Positions 52,640 to 63,500 of a stretch of DNA of 64,000 nt are shown piece by piece. Source of the stretch: Flavobacterium wongokense (GTDB taxonomy: Bacteria; Bacteroidota; Bacteroidia; Flavobacteriales; Flavobacteriaceae). Positions within the stretch are counted from its first letter, which is position 1. Each line of letters opens with the position of its first letter. The position numbers and the translations under genes were made by a program. Below the pieces are notes generated by a model. That model did no database searches. It saw only the letters and a list, made by a program, of their open reading frames with translations, and was not told the origin of the DNA. The DNA lies in assembly GCF_021608265.1 (NCBI RefSeq), contig NZ_JAKIHP010000002.1:434001-498000 (forward strand). Direction: 5' to 3'.

Positions 52640-55087
52640 ATGATAGTATTAAAATTTGGCGGAACTTCAGTTGCCAATGCAGAAAATATTTCAAAAACAA
52701 TAGCGATTGTAGCCAACAAAAGCAAAGAAGATAAATTAGCCGTAGTGGTTTCAGCCTTTAGTGGTGTTACCGATTTGTTGATCCTTGCCGGTAAAACAGC
52801 TTCCGCAAAAGACAAAGCCTATAAAGAAATCATCAGCGATATTGATAAAAAACACAAGGATGCGATTGACGAATTGATTCCGCTGAGCGAACAAAGCGAA
52901 ATCATCGAAAAAATCAACAGCGACATCAATCTTTTGAAAACCCTGCTTGACGGCTGTTATCTTTTGGGTGAATTATCCAACAGGACTGCCGATATCGTAG
53001 CTGGTTTTGGCGAATTATTGTCTTCCCAGATCATCGCAGTTGCCTTGAAACAAAAAGTCAGTAATTCTACCTTTAAGGATAGCCGCGAAGTAATCAAAAC
53101 GAATTCGAATTTTGGAAAAGCAAGTGTTGATTTTGCCATAACAAACAAGCTTATCGCCGATTATTTTAAAAAGAATGATTTTCAGGTGGTTTTATTTCCC
53201 GGATTCATCGCTTCTTCTGTAGATGGGAATACTACAACCTTAGGCCGTGGTGGTTCTGATTATACCGCAGCAATCATTGCAGCCGCAGTAAAATCGAATG
53301 TTTTGGAAATCTGGACCGACGTAAACGGAATGTTTACAGCCAATCCGAGAGTTGTTAAACAGGCACAGCCAATCGAAACGATTTCGTATCAGGAAGCTAT
53401 GGAACTGTCGCATTTTGGCGCTAAGGTTTTATATCCGCCAACAATACAACCCGTTTTAAAGGATAACATTCCCATCTTTATCAAAAACACTTTCGAACCC
53501 GAAGTTTACGGAACCTTAATTTCCAATAATCCGGCAGCGACTAATAACCCTATTAAAGGGATTTCACATATTGACAATATTGCATTGCTTACCCTCGAAG
53601 GTTCTGGAATGGTTGGTGTTGCAGGTTCTTCCAAACGTCTATTCGAGGTATTGTCTAACGAAAGTATAAACGTAATTTTCATTACACAGGCTTCTTCTGA
53701 ACATTCAATCTGCATTGGTATTTTGAGTTCCGATGCCGAACGTGCAAAAACTGCCATTGACAAGGCATTTGAACTCGAAATAGCACAAGGAAAAGTAGAT
53801 CCGTGCATTATCGAAAAAGAGTTGTGCATTGTAGCCTTAGTAGGTGAAAGCATGAAAAACCATCAGGGAATCAGCGGGAAAATGTTTAGCACTTTAGGGA
53901 AGAACAATGTGAATATCCGTGCGATTGCACAAGGTGCTTCCGAAAGAAACATCTCTGTAGTTATCAATGAAAAAGATGTCAAAAAAGCGCTCAACACCTT
54001 ACACGAACGTTTCTTTGAAGATAATACCAAACAGCTGAACCTGTTTGTAATGGGAATCGGAAACGTAGGCGAAAAATTCATCGACCAAATCGCTCAGCAA
54101 AAGAAATTCCTAAAGGAAAACCTGAAAATCAACCTTCGTGTAATCGCCTTGTCCAATTCCCGTAAAATGGTTTTCAACGAAGACGGAATCGATTTAAAGG
54201 ATTGGAAAACTGCCGTTGACAATGGTGAAAAAGCCAATGTGGAAAGCTTTATCGCAAAGGTAAAAGACCTAAACTTACGCAATAGTATTTTCGTTGATAT
54301 TACAGCAAATTATGATATTGCCAGCATTTACAGCAAATTCCTGAGTGAGAACATTGCAGTAGTAACCTGTAACAAGATTGCCTGTTCGTCTGAATATGAC
54401 AACTACAAAAACCTGAAAAGCCTTTCGAGGAAATACAACGCGCCATTCCTATTTGAAACCAATGTTGGAGCCGGATTACCAATCATTGATACGCTGAAAC
54501 ATTTAATTGCTTCTGGTGATAAAGTAAACAAAATCCAGGCAGTTTTGTCGGGAAGTTTGAACTTTATCTTCAATAATTTTAGCGATACTTATAATTTTCA
54601 TGACGTTGTTAAAGAAGCAGGTGTTCAAGGATTTACAGAACCTGACCCAAAAATTGATTTAAGCGGTGTTGATGTTGCACGCAAAATATTAATCCTGATT
54701 CGCGAGAGCGGTTACCAAATGGATATTGAAGATATTGAGAACAATTGCTTCCTTCCTCAGGAATGTATGGACACCACCAACAATGAAGATTTCTTCAAGT
54801 CGTTGACTAAGCACGATGCCCATTTCAACAAACTTTTGGCCGATGCCAAATCAAAAGACAGCCGTATTAAATTCGTAGCCAAATACGACAACGGAAAAGC
54901 CTCCGTTGGACTGCAGTTCATTCCAAAGGAAAGTCCGTTTTACAATCTGGAAGGGAAAGATAACATCGTCGAATTTTACACCGATCGTTATGTTGATCAA
55001 CCGCTAATCATCAAAGGTGCGGGTGCCGGTGCCGCGGTGACTGCTTCAGGGATTTTTGCCGATGTAATCCGAATTGGAAACGTATAA
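52640..55087 (+). CDS. thrA: bifunctional aspartokinase / homoserine dehydrogenase
   Basis: First and third steps from aspartate to homoserine. 815 aa: aspartokinase domain with MIVLKFGGTSVAN at the N-terminus (KFGGTS motif) and GRGGSDYTAAIIAAA; tandem ACT-like regulatory segments around 310-460 (LEGSGMVGVAGSSKRLFEVLSNESINVIFI, SMKNHQGISGKMFSTLGKNNVNIRAIAQGASE); homoserine dehydrogenase with VMGIGNVGEKFIDQI (Rossmann), ANYDIASIYSKFLSENIAVVTCNKI and KILILIRESGYQMDIEDIE. Threonine feedback is expected from the ACT part. First structural gene of thrABC. Confidence 0.96.
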   Translation: MIVLKFGGTSVANAENISKTIAIVANKSKEDKLAVVVSAFSGVTDLLILAGKTASAKDKAYKEIISDIDKKHKDAIDELIPLSEQSEIIEKINSDINLLKTLLDGCYLLGELSNRTADIVAGFGELLSSQIIAVALKQKVSNSTFKDSREVIKTNSNFGKASVDFAITNKLIADYFKKNDFQVVLFPGFIASSVDGNTTTLGRGGSDYTAAIIAAAVKSNVLEIWTDVNGMFTANPRVVKQAQPIETISYQEAMELSHFGAKVLYPPTIQPVLKDNIPIFIKNTFEPEVYGTLISNNPAATNNPIKGISHIDNIALLTLEGSGMVGVAGSSKRLFEVLSNESINVIFITQASSEHSICIGILSSDAERAKTAIDKAFELEIAQGKVDPCIIEKELCIVALVGESMKNHQGISGKMFSTLGKNNVNIRAIAQGASERNISVVINEKDVKKALNTLHERFFEDNTKQLNLFVMGIGNVGEKFIDQIAQQKKFLKENLKINLRVIALSNSRKMVFNEDGIDLKDWKTAVDNGEKANVESFIAKVKDLNLRNSIFVDITANYDIASIYSKFLSENIAVVTCNKIACSSEYDNYKNLKSLSRKYNAPFLFETNVGAGLPIIDTLKHLIASGDKVNKIQAVLSGSLNFIFNNFSDTYNFHDVVKEAGVQGFTEPDPKIDLSGVDVARKILILIRESGYQMDIEDIENNCFLPQECMDTTNNEDFFKSLTKHDAHFNKLLADAKSKDSRIKFVAKYDNGKASVGLQFIPKESPFYNLEGKDNIVEFYTDRYVDQPLIIKGAGAGAAVTASGIFADVIRIGNV

Positions 55088-55090
55088 ATC

Positions 55091-56014
55091 ATGAGTAACG
55101 AAATTAAAATATTCTGCCCTGCCACCATCGCCAACCTCAATTGCGGCTTTGACGTCATGGGTTTATGCCTTGACGGGATTGGGGATGAAATGATTATCCG
55201 GAAAGTTGCCGGAAAAGGAATCAAAATCACCAAAATCACTGGCGCCGATCTGCCATTGGAAACAGAAAAAAATGTTGCAGGAGTTGCTGGTTTGGCGCTA
55301 TTGAACGCTACGAAATCCGACTTTGGTTTTGAAATTGAAATCCATAAAAAAATAAAGGCCGGCAGCGGGATTGGAAGCAGTTCGGCAAGTGCAGCCGGAG
55401 CAGTTTTTGGCATCAACGAACTTTTGGGCAGGCCATTTACCAAACACGAATTGGTTTATTTTGCAATGAAAGGCGAAGTAGTTGCCAGTGGAAGCGAACA
55501 TGCCGACAATGTTGCGCCTTGTGTTTTAGGCGGATTTACATTGGTTCGTGGTTATAATCCGTTGGATGTCATTAAGATTGAGAGTCCAAGTGAAATATAC
55601 GCAGTGGTTTTGCATCCGCACATTGAAGTGAAAACTTCGGATTCGCGTGCGGTTTTAAAACCTGAAGTTTCACTCAAAAATGCCATCACACAATGGGGAA
55701 ATTTAGGTGGATTAATTGCAGGATTGTATACGAAAGATTATAATCTTATTGGCCGTTCGTTAAACGATGTCATCGTTGAACCAGCAAGAAAGCATTTGAT
55801 TCCGAATTTTGATAAAGTTAAAAACAGTGCTTTAGAAAATGGCGCTTTGGGTGCCGGGATATCTGGTGCCGGACCATCGATTTTTGCACTATGCAAAGGA
55901 AAAACAATTGCAGACAATGTGGCTAAAAGCATGAAAGATGCTTATGCAGATACCGGAATTCCTTTCGATATCCATATTTCAAAAGTGAATGATGAAGGAA
56001 CAAAAATCATATAA
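55091..56014 (+). CDS. thrB: homoserine kinase
   Basis: Phosphorylates homoserine for threonine synthesis. 307-aa GHMP kinase: ATIANLNCGFDVMGLCLDG (N-terminal substrate motif) and the nucleotide loop KAGSGIGSSSASAAGAVFGINELLG (about 92-115), plus GAGISGAGPSIFALC near the C-terminus. 3 nt after thrA and 2 nt before thrC. Confidence 0.96.
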   Translation: MSNEIKIFCPATIANLNCGFDVMGLCLDGIGDEMIIRKVAGKGIKITKITGADLPLETEKNVAGVAGLALLNATKSDFGFEIEIHKKIKAGSGIGSSSASAAGAVFGINELLGRPFTKHELVYFAMKGEVVASGSEHADNVAPCVLGGFTLVRGYNPLDVIKIESPSEIYAVVLHPHIEVKTSDSRAVLKPEVSLKNAITQWGNLGGLIAGLYTKDYNLIGRSLNDVIVEPARKHLIPNFDKVKNSALENGALGAGISGAGPSIFALCKGKTIADNVAKSMKDAYADTGIPFDIHISKVNDEGTKII

Positions 56015-56016
56015 AA

Positions 56017-57303
56017 ATGAAGTATTTTAGTTTAAATGATAAATCACATAAAGTTAGTTTCCAACAGGCTGTCGTTGCCGGATTGGCGCCAGACAGAGGT
56101 TTGTATTTCCCTGAAAGCATAACACCACTACCCGATTCTTTCTTTGAAAATATCGAAAATCTTTCCCACGAGGAAATTGCTTTTGAAGCAATCAAACAAT
56201 TTGTTGGCGATGAGATTCCGGAAACCGAATTAAAGAGGATCGTTGCCGAAACGCTATGCTTTGATTTTCCCTGCGTTCCTGTGGAAGATAATGTCTTTTC
56301 CCTCGAATTATTCCATGGTCCAACTATGGCCTTTAAGGATGTTGGCGGCCGATTCATGTCGCGTTGTTTGGGCTATTTCAACAGGGATAAAGACATAAAA
56401 AATACTGTACTAGTTGCAACTTCCGGAGATACCGGCGGCGCTGTTGCCAGCGGTTTCCTTGGCGTAAAAGGCGTAGAAGTTATCATTCTCTATCCTTCGG
56501 GCAAAGTGAGTGACATTCAGGAAAGGCAGCTTACTACTTTAGGCCAAAACATAAAAGCACTCGAAGTTGACGGCGTATTTGATGACTGCCAGGATATGGT
56601 CAAGAAAGCTTTTTTGGATGATGGTTTGAAACATAAAAACCTGACTTCAGCAAACTCAATTAACATCGCGCGCTGGCTTCCTCAAATGTTCTATATTTTC
56701 TTTGCGTACCAACAATTAAAAAAACACAACAAACCTATCATACTTTCATGCCCTAGTGGGAATTTCGGGAACATCTGTGCCGGAATCATGGCAAAAAGAT
56801 TAGGCCTGCCAATTACCCATTTTGTGGCTTCTACCAATTCGAATGACACGGTCCCAAGATTTTTGGAAAAAGGAAATTACGATCCAAAACCTTCTGTCGC
56901 AACAATTTCAAATGCGATGGATGTTGGGAATCCAAGTAATTTTATCCGAATCCAGGAATTGTATCATAACGATTTAAACGAATTTGAAAAAGACTTCTCT
57001 TCTTACAGCTATACTGATGCCCAGACTGAAGCTGCCATCAAAGACATCTATAACCGGACGAAATACGTGGCCGAGCCTCATGGCGCTGTTGGTTATTTGG
57101 GTTTGAAAAAGGAAATGGCAAAACAACCAGGCAGTATTGGCGTTTTTCTCGAAACAGCGCATCCAATTAAGTTCCTTGATGTTGTAGAACCTTTGCTGAA
57201 CATAAAGCTACCAATTCCAAAACAGATTGAAAGTGTGCTGGGTAAGGAAAAAGTACGCACCAAGATTAAGACTTATGAAGATTTGAAGCAGTTTTTAAAT
57301 TGA
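56017..57303 (+). CDS. thrC: threonine synthase
   Basis: Converts O-phosphohomoserine to threonine with PLP. 428 aa. PLP lysine K107 in LELFHGPTMAFKDVGGRFM, as in E. coli ThrC; VATSGDTGGAVASGFLG and LSCPSGNFGNICAG are the glycine-rich phosphate-binding segments. Last gene of thrABC; its 3' end contains the -33 element of the next gene. Confidence 0.96.
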   Translation: MKYFSLNDKSHKVSFQQAVVAGLAPDRGLYFPESITPLPDSFFENIENLSHEEIAFEAIKQFVGDEIPETELKRIVAETLCFDFPCVPVEDNVFSLELFHGPTMAFKDVGGRFMSRCLGYFNRDKDIKNTVLVATSGDTGGAVASGFLGVKGVEVIILYPSGKVSDIQERQLTTLGQNIKALEVDGVFDDCQDMVKKAFLDDGLKHKNLTSANSINIARWLPQMFYIFFAYQQLKKHNKPIILSCPSGNFGNICAGIMAKRLGLPITHFVASTNSNDTVPRFLEKGNYDPKPSVATISNAMDVGNPSNFIRIQELYHNDLNEFEKDFSSYSYTDAQTEAAIKDIYNRTKYVAEPHGAVGYLGLKKEMAKQPGSIGVFLETAHPIKFLDVVEPLLNIKLPIPKQIESVLGKEKVRTKIKTYEDLKQFLN

Positions 57304-57316
57304 TTTTCTATATTTG
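57282..57316 (+). promoter_or_regulatory. promoter of the lipoprotein gene
   Basis: TTTG (57282-57285, inside thrC), 23-nt spacer, TATATTTG (57309-57316). Separates the lipoprotein transcript from thrABC. Confidence 0.7.
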
Positions 57317-57333
57317 TGGAAACAACTTTTCAC

Positions 57334-58518
57334 ATGAAAAAAACTACTTTTTTACTTGCTTTCTTTTTAATTATTAGCGCCTGTGGCGTTAAGCAAACCC
57401 GCAACCTGGTTTCTGAAGGCGATTATGATTCCGCTATTGACAAAGCTGTCGATGGATTGCGTGGCAACAAAAACGCTAAAGGCAGACAGGATTACGTCTA
57501 TTTACTGGAAGAGGCTTTCGCCAAAGCCAAAGAGCGTGATTTGCGAAACATCAACAGTTGGTTTAAGGATGCCAATCCGCAGAACCTTGAAAAAATATAT
57601 ACTACGTATGTACAGTTGAATTCCCGCCAGGAAAAGATCCGTCCGTTATTGCCGTTGAAATTATTAAAGGAAGGACGCGATGCCATTTTCCCATTTGATG
57701 ACTATACCGACCAGATTGTAAGTAGTAAAAATGCTTTGTCAAAATATCTTTATGACAATTCTAAGGCGCTTTTGGCAAACAAGGATAAAATGGTAATTCG
57801 TCGGGCTTATGATGATTTGGTGTATCTGGAAAGCATTAATCCCGGATTTAAGGATGTTGCCAAATTAACCGATGAAGCTAAATTCAAAGGAACAGACTTT
57901 GTCAATGTGTATACGAAAAACGAAACCAATATGGTCATTCCTGCACGTTTACAGGATGATTTATTGGATTTCAGTACTTATGGCTTAAACGATAAATGGA
58001 CGGTTTACCACAGCAACCGCCAGAAAGGAATTGACTACGATTATGGTTTGATTGTCAATTTCAGGCAAATAAACATTTCACCAGAGCAGGTTAAGGAAAA
58101 ACAATTCGACAAGGAAAAATTGGTTAAAGTTGGGCTTAAAAACCTATTGGACGCTAATGGACATGCCGTAAGGGACAGCCTTGGCCACCCAATTAAGGTT
58201 GACGACATGAGAACAGTGCGCATCAGTATTTATGAGTTTTCACAAATCAAATCCTGTCAGGTTACGGCAAAAGTGGACTACATCAATTTCAAAAACAACC
58301 AGTTGATTGAAACTTTTCCGATAGCAAGTGAATTCGTGTTTACCAATATGTATTCGAAATACAAAGGCGACAAACGTGCTTGTGAAGATACCTACTATCC
58401 AAATTTCAATAAAAAACCGGTTCCGTTTCCTAGCAACGAACAAATGGTTTCCGACACAGGAAATGATTTAAAGGCCAAATTGAAAGACATCATCGTCAGG
58501 AATAAATTCAGAAGATAA
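57334..58518 (+). CDS. lipoprotein of unknown function
   Basis: 394 aa. ATG 57334 gives a lipoprotein signal with lipobox IISAC (Cys17). No known domain is recognised. The first 130 residues are helical with charge-rich repeats (LVSEGDYDSAIDKAVDGLRGNK...), reminiscent of TPR-like helix pairs; the later part is mixed with a proline-poor beta-like region. An ATG six codons upstream overlaps the promoter region and is less likely. Probably periplasmic, anchored in the outer membrane's inner face. Confidence 0.7.
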   Translation: MKKTTFLLAFFLIISACGVKQTRNLVSEGDYDSAIDKAVDGLRGNKNAKGRQDYVYLLEEAFAKAKERDLRNINSWFKDANPQNLEKIYTTYVQLNSRQEKIRPLLPLKLLKEGRDAIFPFDDYTDQIVSSKNALSKYLYDNSKALLANKDKMVIRRAYDDLVYLESINPGFKDVAKLTDEAKFKGTDFVNVYTKNETNMVIPARLQDDLLDFSTYGLNDKWTVYHSNRQKGIDYDYGLIVNFRQINISPEQVKEKQFDKEKLVKVGLKNLLDANGHAVRDSLGHPIKVDDMRTVRISIYEFSQIKSCQVTAKVDYINFKNNQLIETFPIASEFVFTNMYSKYKGDKRACEDTYYPNFNKKPVPFPSNEQMVSDTGNDLKAKLKDIIVRNKFRR

Positions 58519-58520
58519 AT

Positions 58521-58550
58521 AAAAAATCCCTCAATTAGAGGGATTTTTTA
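58521..58550. terminator. bidirectional terminator
   Basis: AAATCCCTC-AATTA-GAGGGATTT hairpin with A6 before and T6 after; shared by the lipoprotein gene (+) and ytxJ (-). Confidence 0.88.
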
Positions 58551-58556
58551 TAGGTA

Positions 58557-58892
58557 TTAATCTAATTTCGTTGCATCGATGCGTTCATGCGAAGCATCAT
58601 AAATCGCTTTCCCATTCTTGATGATAATGACTTGTGGTGATTGATGAATCACATTATAACGATGTGCAATTTCATTTGAAATATCGCGGTGTTCCAATAA
58701 ATCCAAAAAATACGGAATGATTTCTCCTTGTGGATTGAACTCATTTTCAAACATTTTCAATGCTGATTTACTGATAAAACAACGCGTGCTATGTTTGAAA
58801 ATCAGTATTGGGTTTTCAAATGATTCCGCTTCAATCGTATCCAATTGTCCTAAAGTTTCTATTCGATTCCAGTCCATTTTGTATTTCTTCAT
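58557..58892 (-). CDS. ytxJ: bacillithiol system redox-active protein YtxJ
   Basis: 111 aa thioredoxin-like monothiol protein. LIFKHSTRCFISKSAL carries Cys38 in the YtxJ motif, and QSPQVIIIKNGKAIYDASH is the cis-Pro-like strand. YtxJ is a bacilliredoxin-type enzyme of bacillithiol metabolism, so the organism probably makes bacillithiol, as many Bacteroidota do. Start may also be the ATG at residue 6. Divergent from sdaA; full promoter on the minus strand. Confidence 0.88.
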   Translation of the reverse strand: MKKYKMDWNRIETLGQLDTIEAESFENPILIFKHSTRCFISKSALKMFENEFNPQGEIIPYFLDLLEHRDISNEIAHRYNVIHQSPQVIIIKNGKAIYDASHERIDATKLD

Positions 58893-58902
58893 AATGTTTG
58901 GA

Positions 58903-58931
58903 CAAAATTACAACTTTTAACGCTGCCCAAA
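58903..58931 (-). promoter_or_regulatory. ytxJ promoter
   Basis: Minus strand TTTG (58931-58928), 17-nt spacer, TAATTTTG (58910-58903): full consensus. Confidence 0.7.
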
Positions 58932-58954
58932 TGCATGCTTAACATTTCCTAATC

Positions 58955-58972
58955 GCGAATTCGCTATATTTG
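58955..58972 (+). promoter_or_regulatory. sdaA promoter with palindrome
   Basis: TATATTTG (58965-58972) directly preceded by the perfect palindrome GCGAATTCGC (58955-58964), which could be an operator. The -33 region is TTTC, not TTTG. Confidence 0.55.
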
Positions 58973-58994
58973 CTTAACTAAATCGATCTAGTTT

Positions 58995-60422
58995 ATGGAA
59001 GAATGCATTTCCGTTTTTGATATGCTTAAAATTGGTGTCGGGCCATCGAGTTCACACACACTTGGACCTTGGCGTGCTGCTGAGCGTTTTTTATCAGAGT
59101 TGCAAACCGAAAACCTATTCGATAAAATAACACGTGTTAAAGTCGATTTGTATGGTTCGCTTTCGCTGACAGGAAAAGGCCACGCTACCGATTTGGCAAT
59201 AATGCTTGGCTTAAGTGGCCAGGATCCCGAATACATTCCTGTTCAAAACATCGCCGGTATTATCAAAAACATCGAAGACAAAAATGAAATCCATCTGGGA
59301 AACAAAACCAAAATCCCATTTTATTTTTTGCAGGATATTGTCTTCAATAAAAACTTCCTTCCTTTTCATGCGAATGGTTTGATGTTTACCGCTTACCTGA
59401 ATGACGATACGGAGTATGCCTCGACTTTCTACTCCATTGGTGGCGGATTTGTAGTCAAGGAAGAGCGCGTCAATGCCATAAAGAAAATGGAAATCAAATG
59501 TGCATTTCCCTATCCGATCCAAAACGCAGAAGAATTGTTGCAATACACCATCAACCTCAACAAATCCATTTCTGAAGTCGTTTACGAAAACGAAAAATCG
59601 ATGCGTTCTGAAGCTGATATCCATCACGAACTGATGCGTATTTGGAATACAATGCTCGAATGCATGTACATTGGCTGTCATTCAGAAGGCGTTCTGCCTG
59701 GCGGTTTGAACGTCAGAAGGCGTGCTTTTGACATGCATCAGAACCTTATTGGTTTAGCCAATTATACCAATCCACAGGAATGGCTTGAGACCATTCGAAA
59801 AACAGAAGTAAAGTTTAGGCAGATATTGAAATGGGTTTCCTGTTTTGCCTTAGCGGTAAACGAAGTAAATGCTGCTTTAGGAAGAGTTGTAACCGCACCA
59901 ACCAATGGAAGTGCAGGTGTAATTCCATCTGTTTTGATGTATTACCTGGTAATCGAAAACCACGATGCCGGTGAAAAGGAAATCAAACAATTCCTGATGG
60001 TTGCCGGTGAAATTGGAAGTATCTTCAAAAAAGGTTCCACCATATCTGCGGCTATGGGTGGCTGCCAGGCCGAAATTGGCGTTTCTTCTGCAATGGCTGC
60101 AGCAGCATTGTGCGAAGTAATGGGCGGAACTCCGGACCAGGTTTTAATGGCTGCCGAAATTGCAATGGAACATCACCTAGGAATGACCTGTGACCCTATT
60201 GGCGGTTTGGTTCAGATTCCATGCATTGAACGCAATACCATGGGCGCCATCAAGGCTATCAATGCTGCGGAACTGGCTATGGAAACGGACGCTAAAAATG
60301 CCAAAGTCCCATTGGATAAAGTCATTGAAACCATGTGGAAAACTGCAAAAGACATGAATTCGAAATACAAGGAAACTTCTGAAGGAGGTTTGGCAGTGGC
60401 TGTAAATATGGCCGACTGCTAG
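58995..60422 (+). CDS. sdaA: L-serine ammonia-lyase (iron-sulfur type)
   Basis: Deaminates L-serine to pyruvate. 475-aa single-chain enzyme combining the beta (1-170) and alpha parts. [24 protein letters not shown] (6-29) is the SdaA signature; cysteines in [15 protein letters not shown] and QIPCIERN are the expected [4Fe-4S] ligands; [11 protein letters not shown] and MGGTPDQVL belong to the C-terminal signature. Divergent from ytxJ. Confidence 0.95.
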   Translation: MEECISVFDMLKIGVGPSSSHTLGPWRAAERFLSELQTENLFDKITRVKVDLYGSLSLTGKGHATDLAIMLGLSGQDPEYIPVQNIAGIIKNIEDKNEIHLGNKTKIPFYFLQDIVFNKNFLPFHANGLMFTAYLNDDTEYASTFYSIGGGFVVKEERVNAIKKMEIKCAFPYPIQNAEELLQYTINLNKSISEVVYENEKSMRSEADIHHELMRIWNTMLECMYIGCHSEGVLPGGLNVRRRAFDMHQNLIGLANYTNPQEWLETIRKTEVKFRQILKWVSCFALAVNEVNAALGRVVTAPTNGSAGVIPSVLMYYLVIENHDAGEKEIKQFLMVAGEIGSIFKKGSTISAAMGGCQAEIGVSSAMAAAALCEVMGGTPDQVLMAAEIAMEHHLGMTCDPIGGLVQIPCIERNTMGAIKAINAAELAMETDAKNAKVPLDKVIETMWKTAKDMNSKYKETSEGGLAVAVNMADC

Positions 60423-60539
60423 CAAATCTTGTAACTTTTTAAGCTAATTATATAAAGGTTTTACCTAATAAAATTGTCATCTTTGAGGTGAATAAGCGGA
60501 ATCTATCCTCTTATTTCTCTAACCAACGACAATTTAGAT

Positions 60540-63500
60540 TTGAAAAAGTACTTTACAAAAGGCCTAAGGATTATCCTTTGGATAATGCTGTCCCTCATAG
60601 GATTAGTCCTGTTGGCTGTTATTGCGCTTCAAATTCCAGCTGTCCAAAATTATGCTAAAGGCAAAGCTGTTGCTTACCTCGAAGACAAACTAAAAACCAA
60701 AGTTGTTGTCAACAAACTCCAAATTGCCTTTCCAAAAGACGTCACATTACAAGGCGTTTATTTTGAAGATCAAAAAAAAGATACGCTTTTGTCAGGTAAA
60801 AAGATTGCCGCAAACATTAATCTATACGGAATTTTATTTGGCAACAAGGTTGAAATCAATTCGGTGGAATTGGATGGCATCGTCGCCCACGTTGACCGGA
60901 ATAAGGACAATATTTTCAATTTCAATTACATTATCGAGGCTTTCAAATCTCCTGAAAAACAGGATGACAATTCGCCCCCAATGGAATTTTTATTGGATAA
61001 GATCAAAATGGATAATGTCCGAATCCGATACAATGACGTCTATTCGAATAATAATTTAAAGCTGAATATAAATCATTTAGATACGCGCCTCAAAACATTT
61101 GACCTCAACCAAATGAATTTTGAGGTTCCGCGTTTTAAGATTGATGGAATGCAGTTTTCGTATAAACAAGGTTTGGTTGGAAATGTAGTTGAACCCAAAA
61201 CAGCAAAATCGAAAAGTCCAGATTTAAAACTGAAATTGGGAACGCTCGACTTATCCAAAATCAAAGTCGATTACCAGGACGACAATTCCAAAATTACAAC
61301 CAATATCGGCTTGGATAAATTGTTGGTAAAAGTCAATGCGTTCGATTTAAAAACCAATACGATTGATCTCGATAAAATAGAATTGTCCAATGCAAATGGT
61401 GGTTTGGCCTTAGGCAAAATCCCAACACAGGAAGATAAAAAAACAGCAGGCTCAAAATCTAATTGGAAAGTAAAAGTAAACGAAGTCGCTTTTGAAAAAG
61501 TAAATTTCACTTTTGACAATGCCAATGGTGACGCAGTTCAGAAAGGAATTGATTACAGGCATCTTGGCATCAAAAACCTCAACCTTGGCGCGGAAAGAAT
61601 CGCTTACAATGCGCAAACCATTTCCGGAAAAATCAACGCTATGAAAGCCGAGGAAAAAAGCGGGGTAAAAATAGAATCCTTCAAAACCGATTTCTATTAC
61701 GGAGAAAAAACAGCCTACTTAAAGGATTTGTATTTTAAAACGCCACAAAGTACCGTGCGAAACGAAATCGTCATTGGTTATCCATCGATTGAATCGCTTT
61801 CCAAAAATCCGGGCGGACTTATCGTAAATGCCAATCTGAATCAAAGTAAAATCGGATTTAAGGACATTCTTCTTTTTGCGCCTGAATTGTCAAATACCAA
61901 TCCGTTCAAAAGCAATCCTAATGCTGTGGTTCTTTTGGACACAAAAATATCAGGAAAGCTAAGCAACCTTAATTTCCCAAAACTTCAGCTTAGCGGAATT
62001 GGCGCTACGAAAGTCAATGCCAGTGGCTGGGTTGTGGGTTTGCCCGATTTTAAAAAGGCATATTTCAACCTTAACATCAAAAACCTGCAATCGAGTGCAA
62101 AAGATGTTTATGCGTTTGTTCCGAAAAATACCATTCCAACCAACATTCAACTGCCGTCACAATTCAGTACCAAAGGAACTTTCAGAGGAACCATCAATAA
62201 TTTCAGTACCAATATGGACTTGGCAACAAGTTCCGGAAATGCCAAAATAAAAGGTTCGTTGGATCGAAGGATTAAAAACCGTGAAAAATACAATCTTGAT
62301 GCTGCATTGGATAATTTCGATTTGGGAAGGTTTTTGAAAAACGATTCTATCGGAAAGATAACGTTGAAAACGGAAATCAAAGGAACAGGCTTTAATCCGA
62401 AAACAGCAAACGCTGTAGCCAATGCCACAATAATTAAGGCCAATTACAATCATTACACCTATCAAAACCTGGTTGTTGACGGGAAAATCAATAATGGGGC
62501 TTTCAATGCCAATGCGTTTATCAAAGATCCCAATTTGAAATTTGACCTGGTGTCGAGCGGCAGTTTTAAGGACAAATATCCAAAAGGCGAAATTCATCTG
62601 AATGTTGACATAGCCGACTTAAACAAACTCAACCTGCACGCCGGGCCTTTGAAACTGCGAGGCGAACTTGACGCCGACATACAATCGGCGGATATTGATT
62701 TCCTCAACGGGAAAGCGAGCATCCATCATCTGCTGATTGCCAATGACAAAGAGCAGTTTGCTACAGATTCGATTAATGTCGTTGCGGTTGCAACAGCAGA
62801 AAAAAATTCCATCACTTTGGATTCCCAATTTATGGACGCCGAATTTGTTGGAAAATACAGATTGTCGACTTTAGCGAATTCGGTAAAAAACAGCGTTTCG
62901 CATTATTACAATTTAAAAGCCACTTCGAAAAACGTTCCTTATGGCCCACAACAATTGGCATTTAAGGTAAATGTAAAAAGCACTCCACTCCTACTGAAAA
63001 TAGTTCCTGCAATTAAAAGCATTGAACCTATTGCTCTCAGCGGAAGATACAATTCGGTTAATGACACGATTGTTTTGAATGGTTCGATACCGAAATTGGT
63101 TTATGGTAACAACACTATTGCGAATGGCATGATAAAAATTGACACAAAAGACGATGCCTTGGTTTATAATTTGAGTGTGGATGAAATCAGGAACAATCAG
63201 TTTCTGCTGCACCGCACCAGTTTTTCAGGAACGGCTGCCAAAGATCTTTTAGATTATACTCTGCTCGTTAAGGATTACAATAACAAAGACCGTTATTTGA
63301 TTGCCGGTAATTTAAAATCTCAGAATGGTGGCAGTGAAATTTGGCTTGACCCAAAAAAATTATTGCTGAATTATGACAACTGGAAACTTTCTGAAGACAA
63401 CCGCATCCGGATTTCCGACAGAGGGATTTATGTAACCAATTTCGATTTGAGAAAAGGCGACAGCAGTGTAATATTTGAATCCCAAAATGATGGATACAAT

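Noticed and set aside
52615..52815. 66-aa minus-strand ORF in the thrA start region
   Set aside because: Antisense to thrA codons with low-complexity composition; no promoter.
60703..61059. 118-aa plus-strand ORF inside the TamB region
   Set aside because: Out of frame with the continuous TamB reading frame, which runs from 60540 to the end of the window; low-complexity residues.
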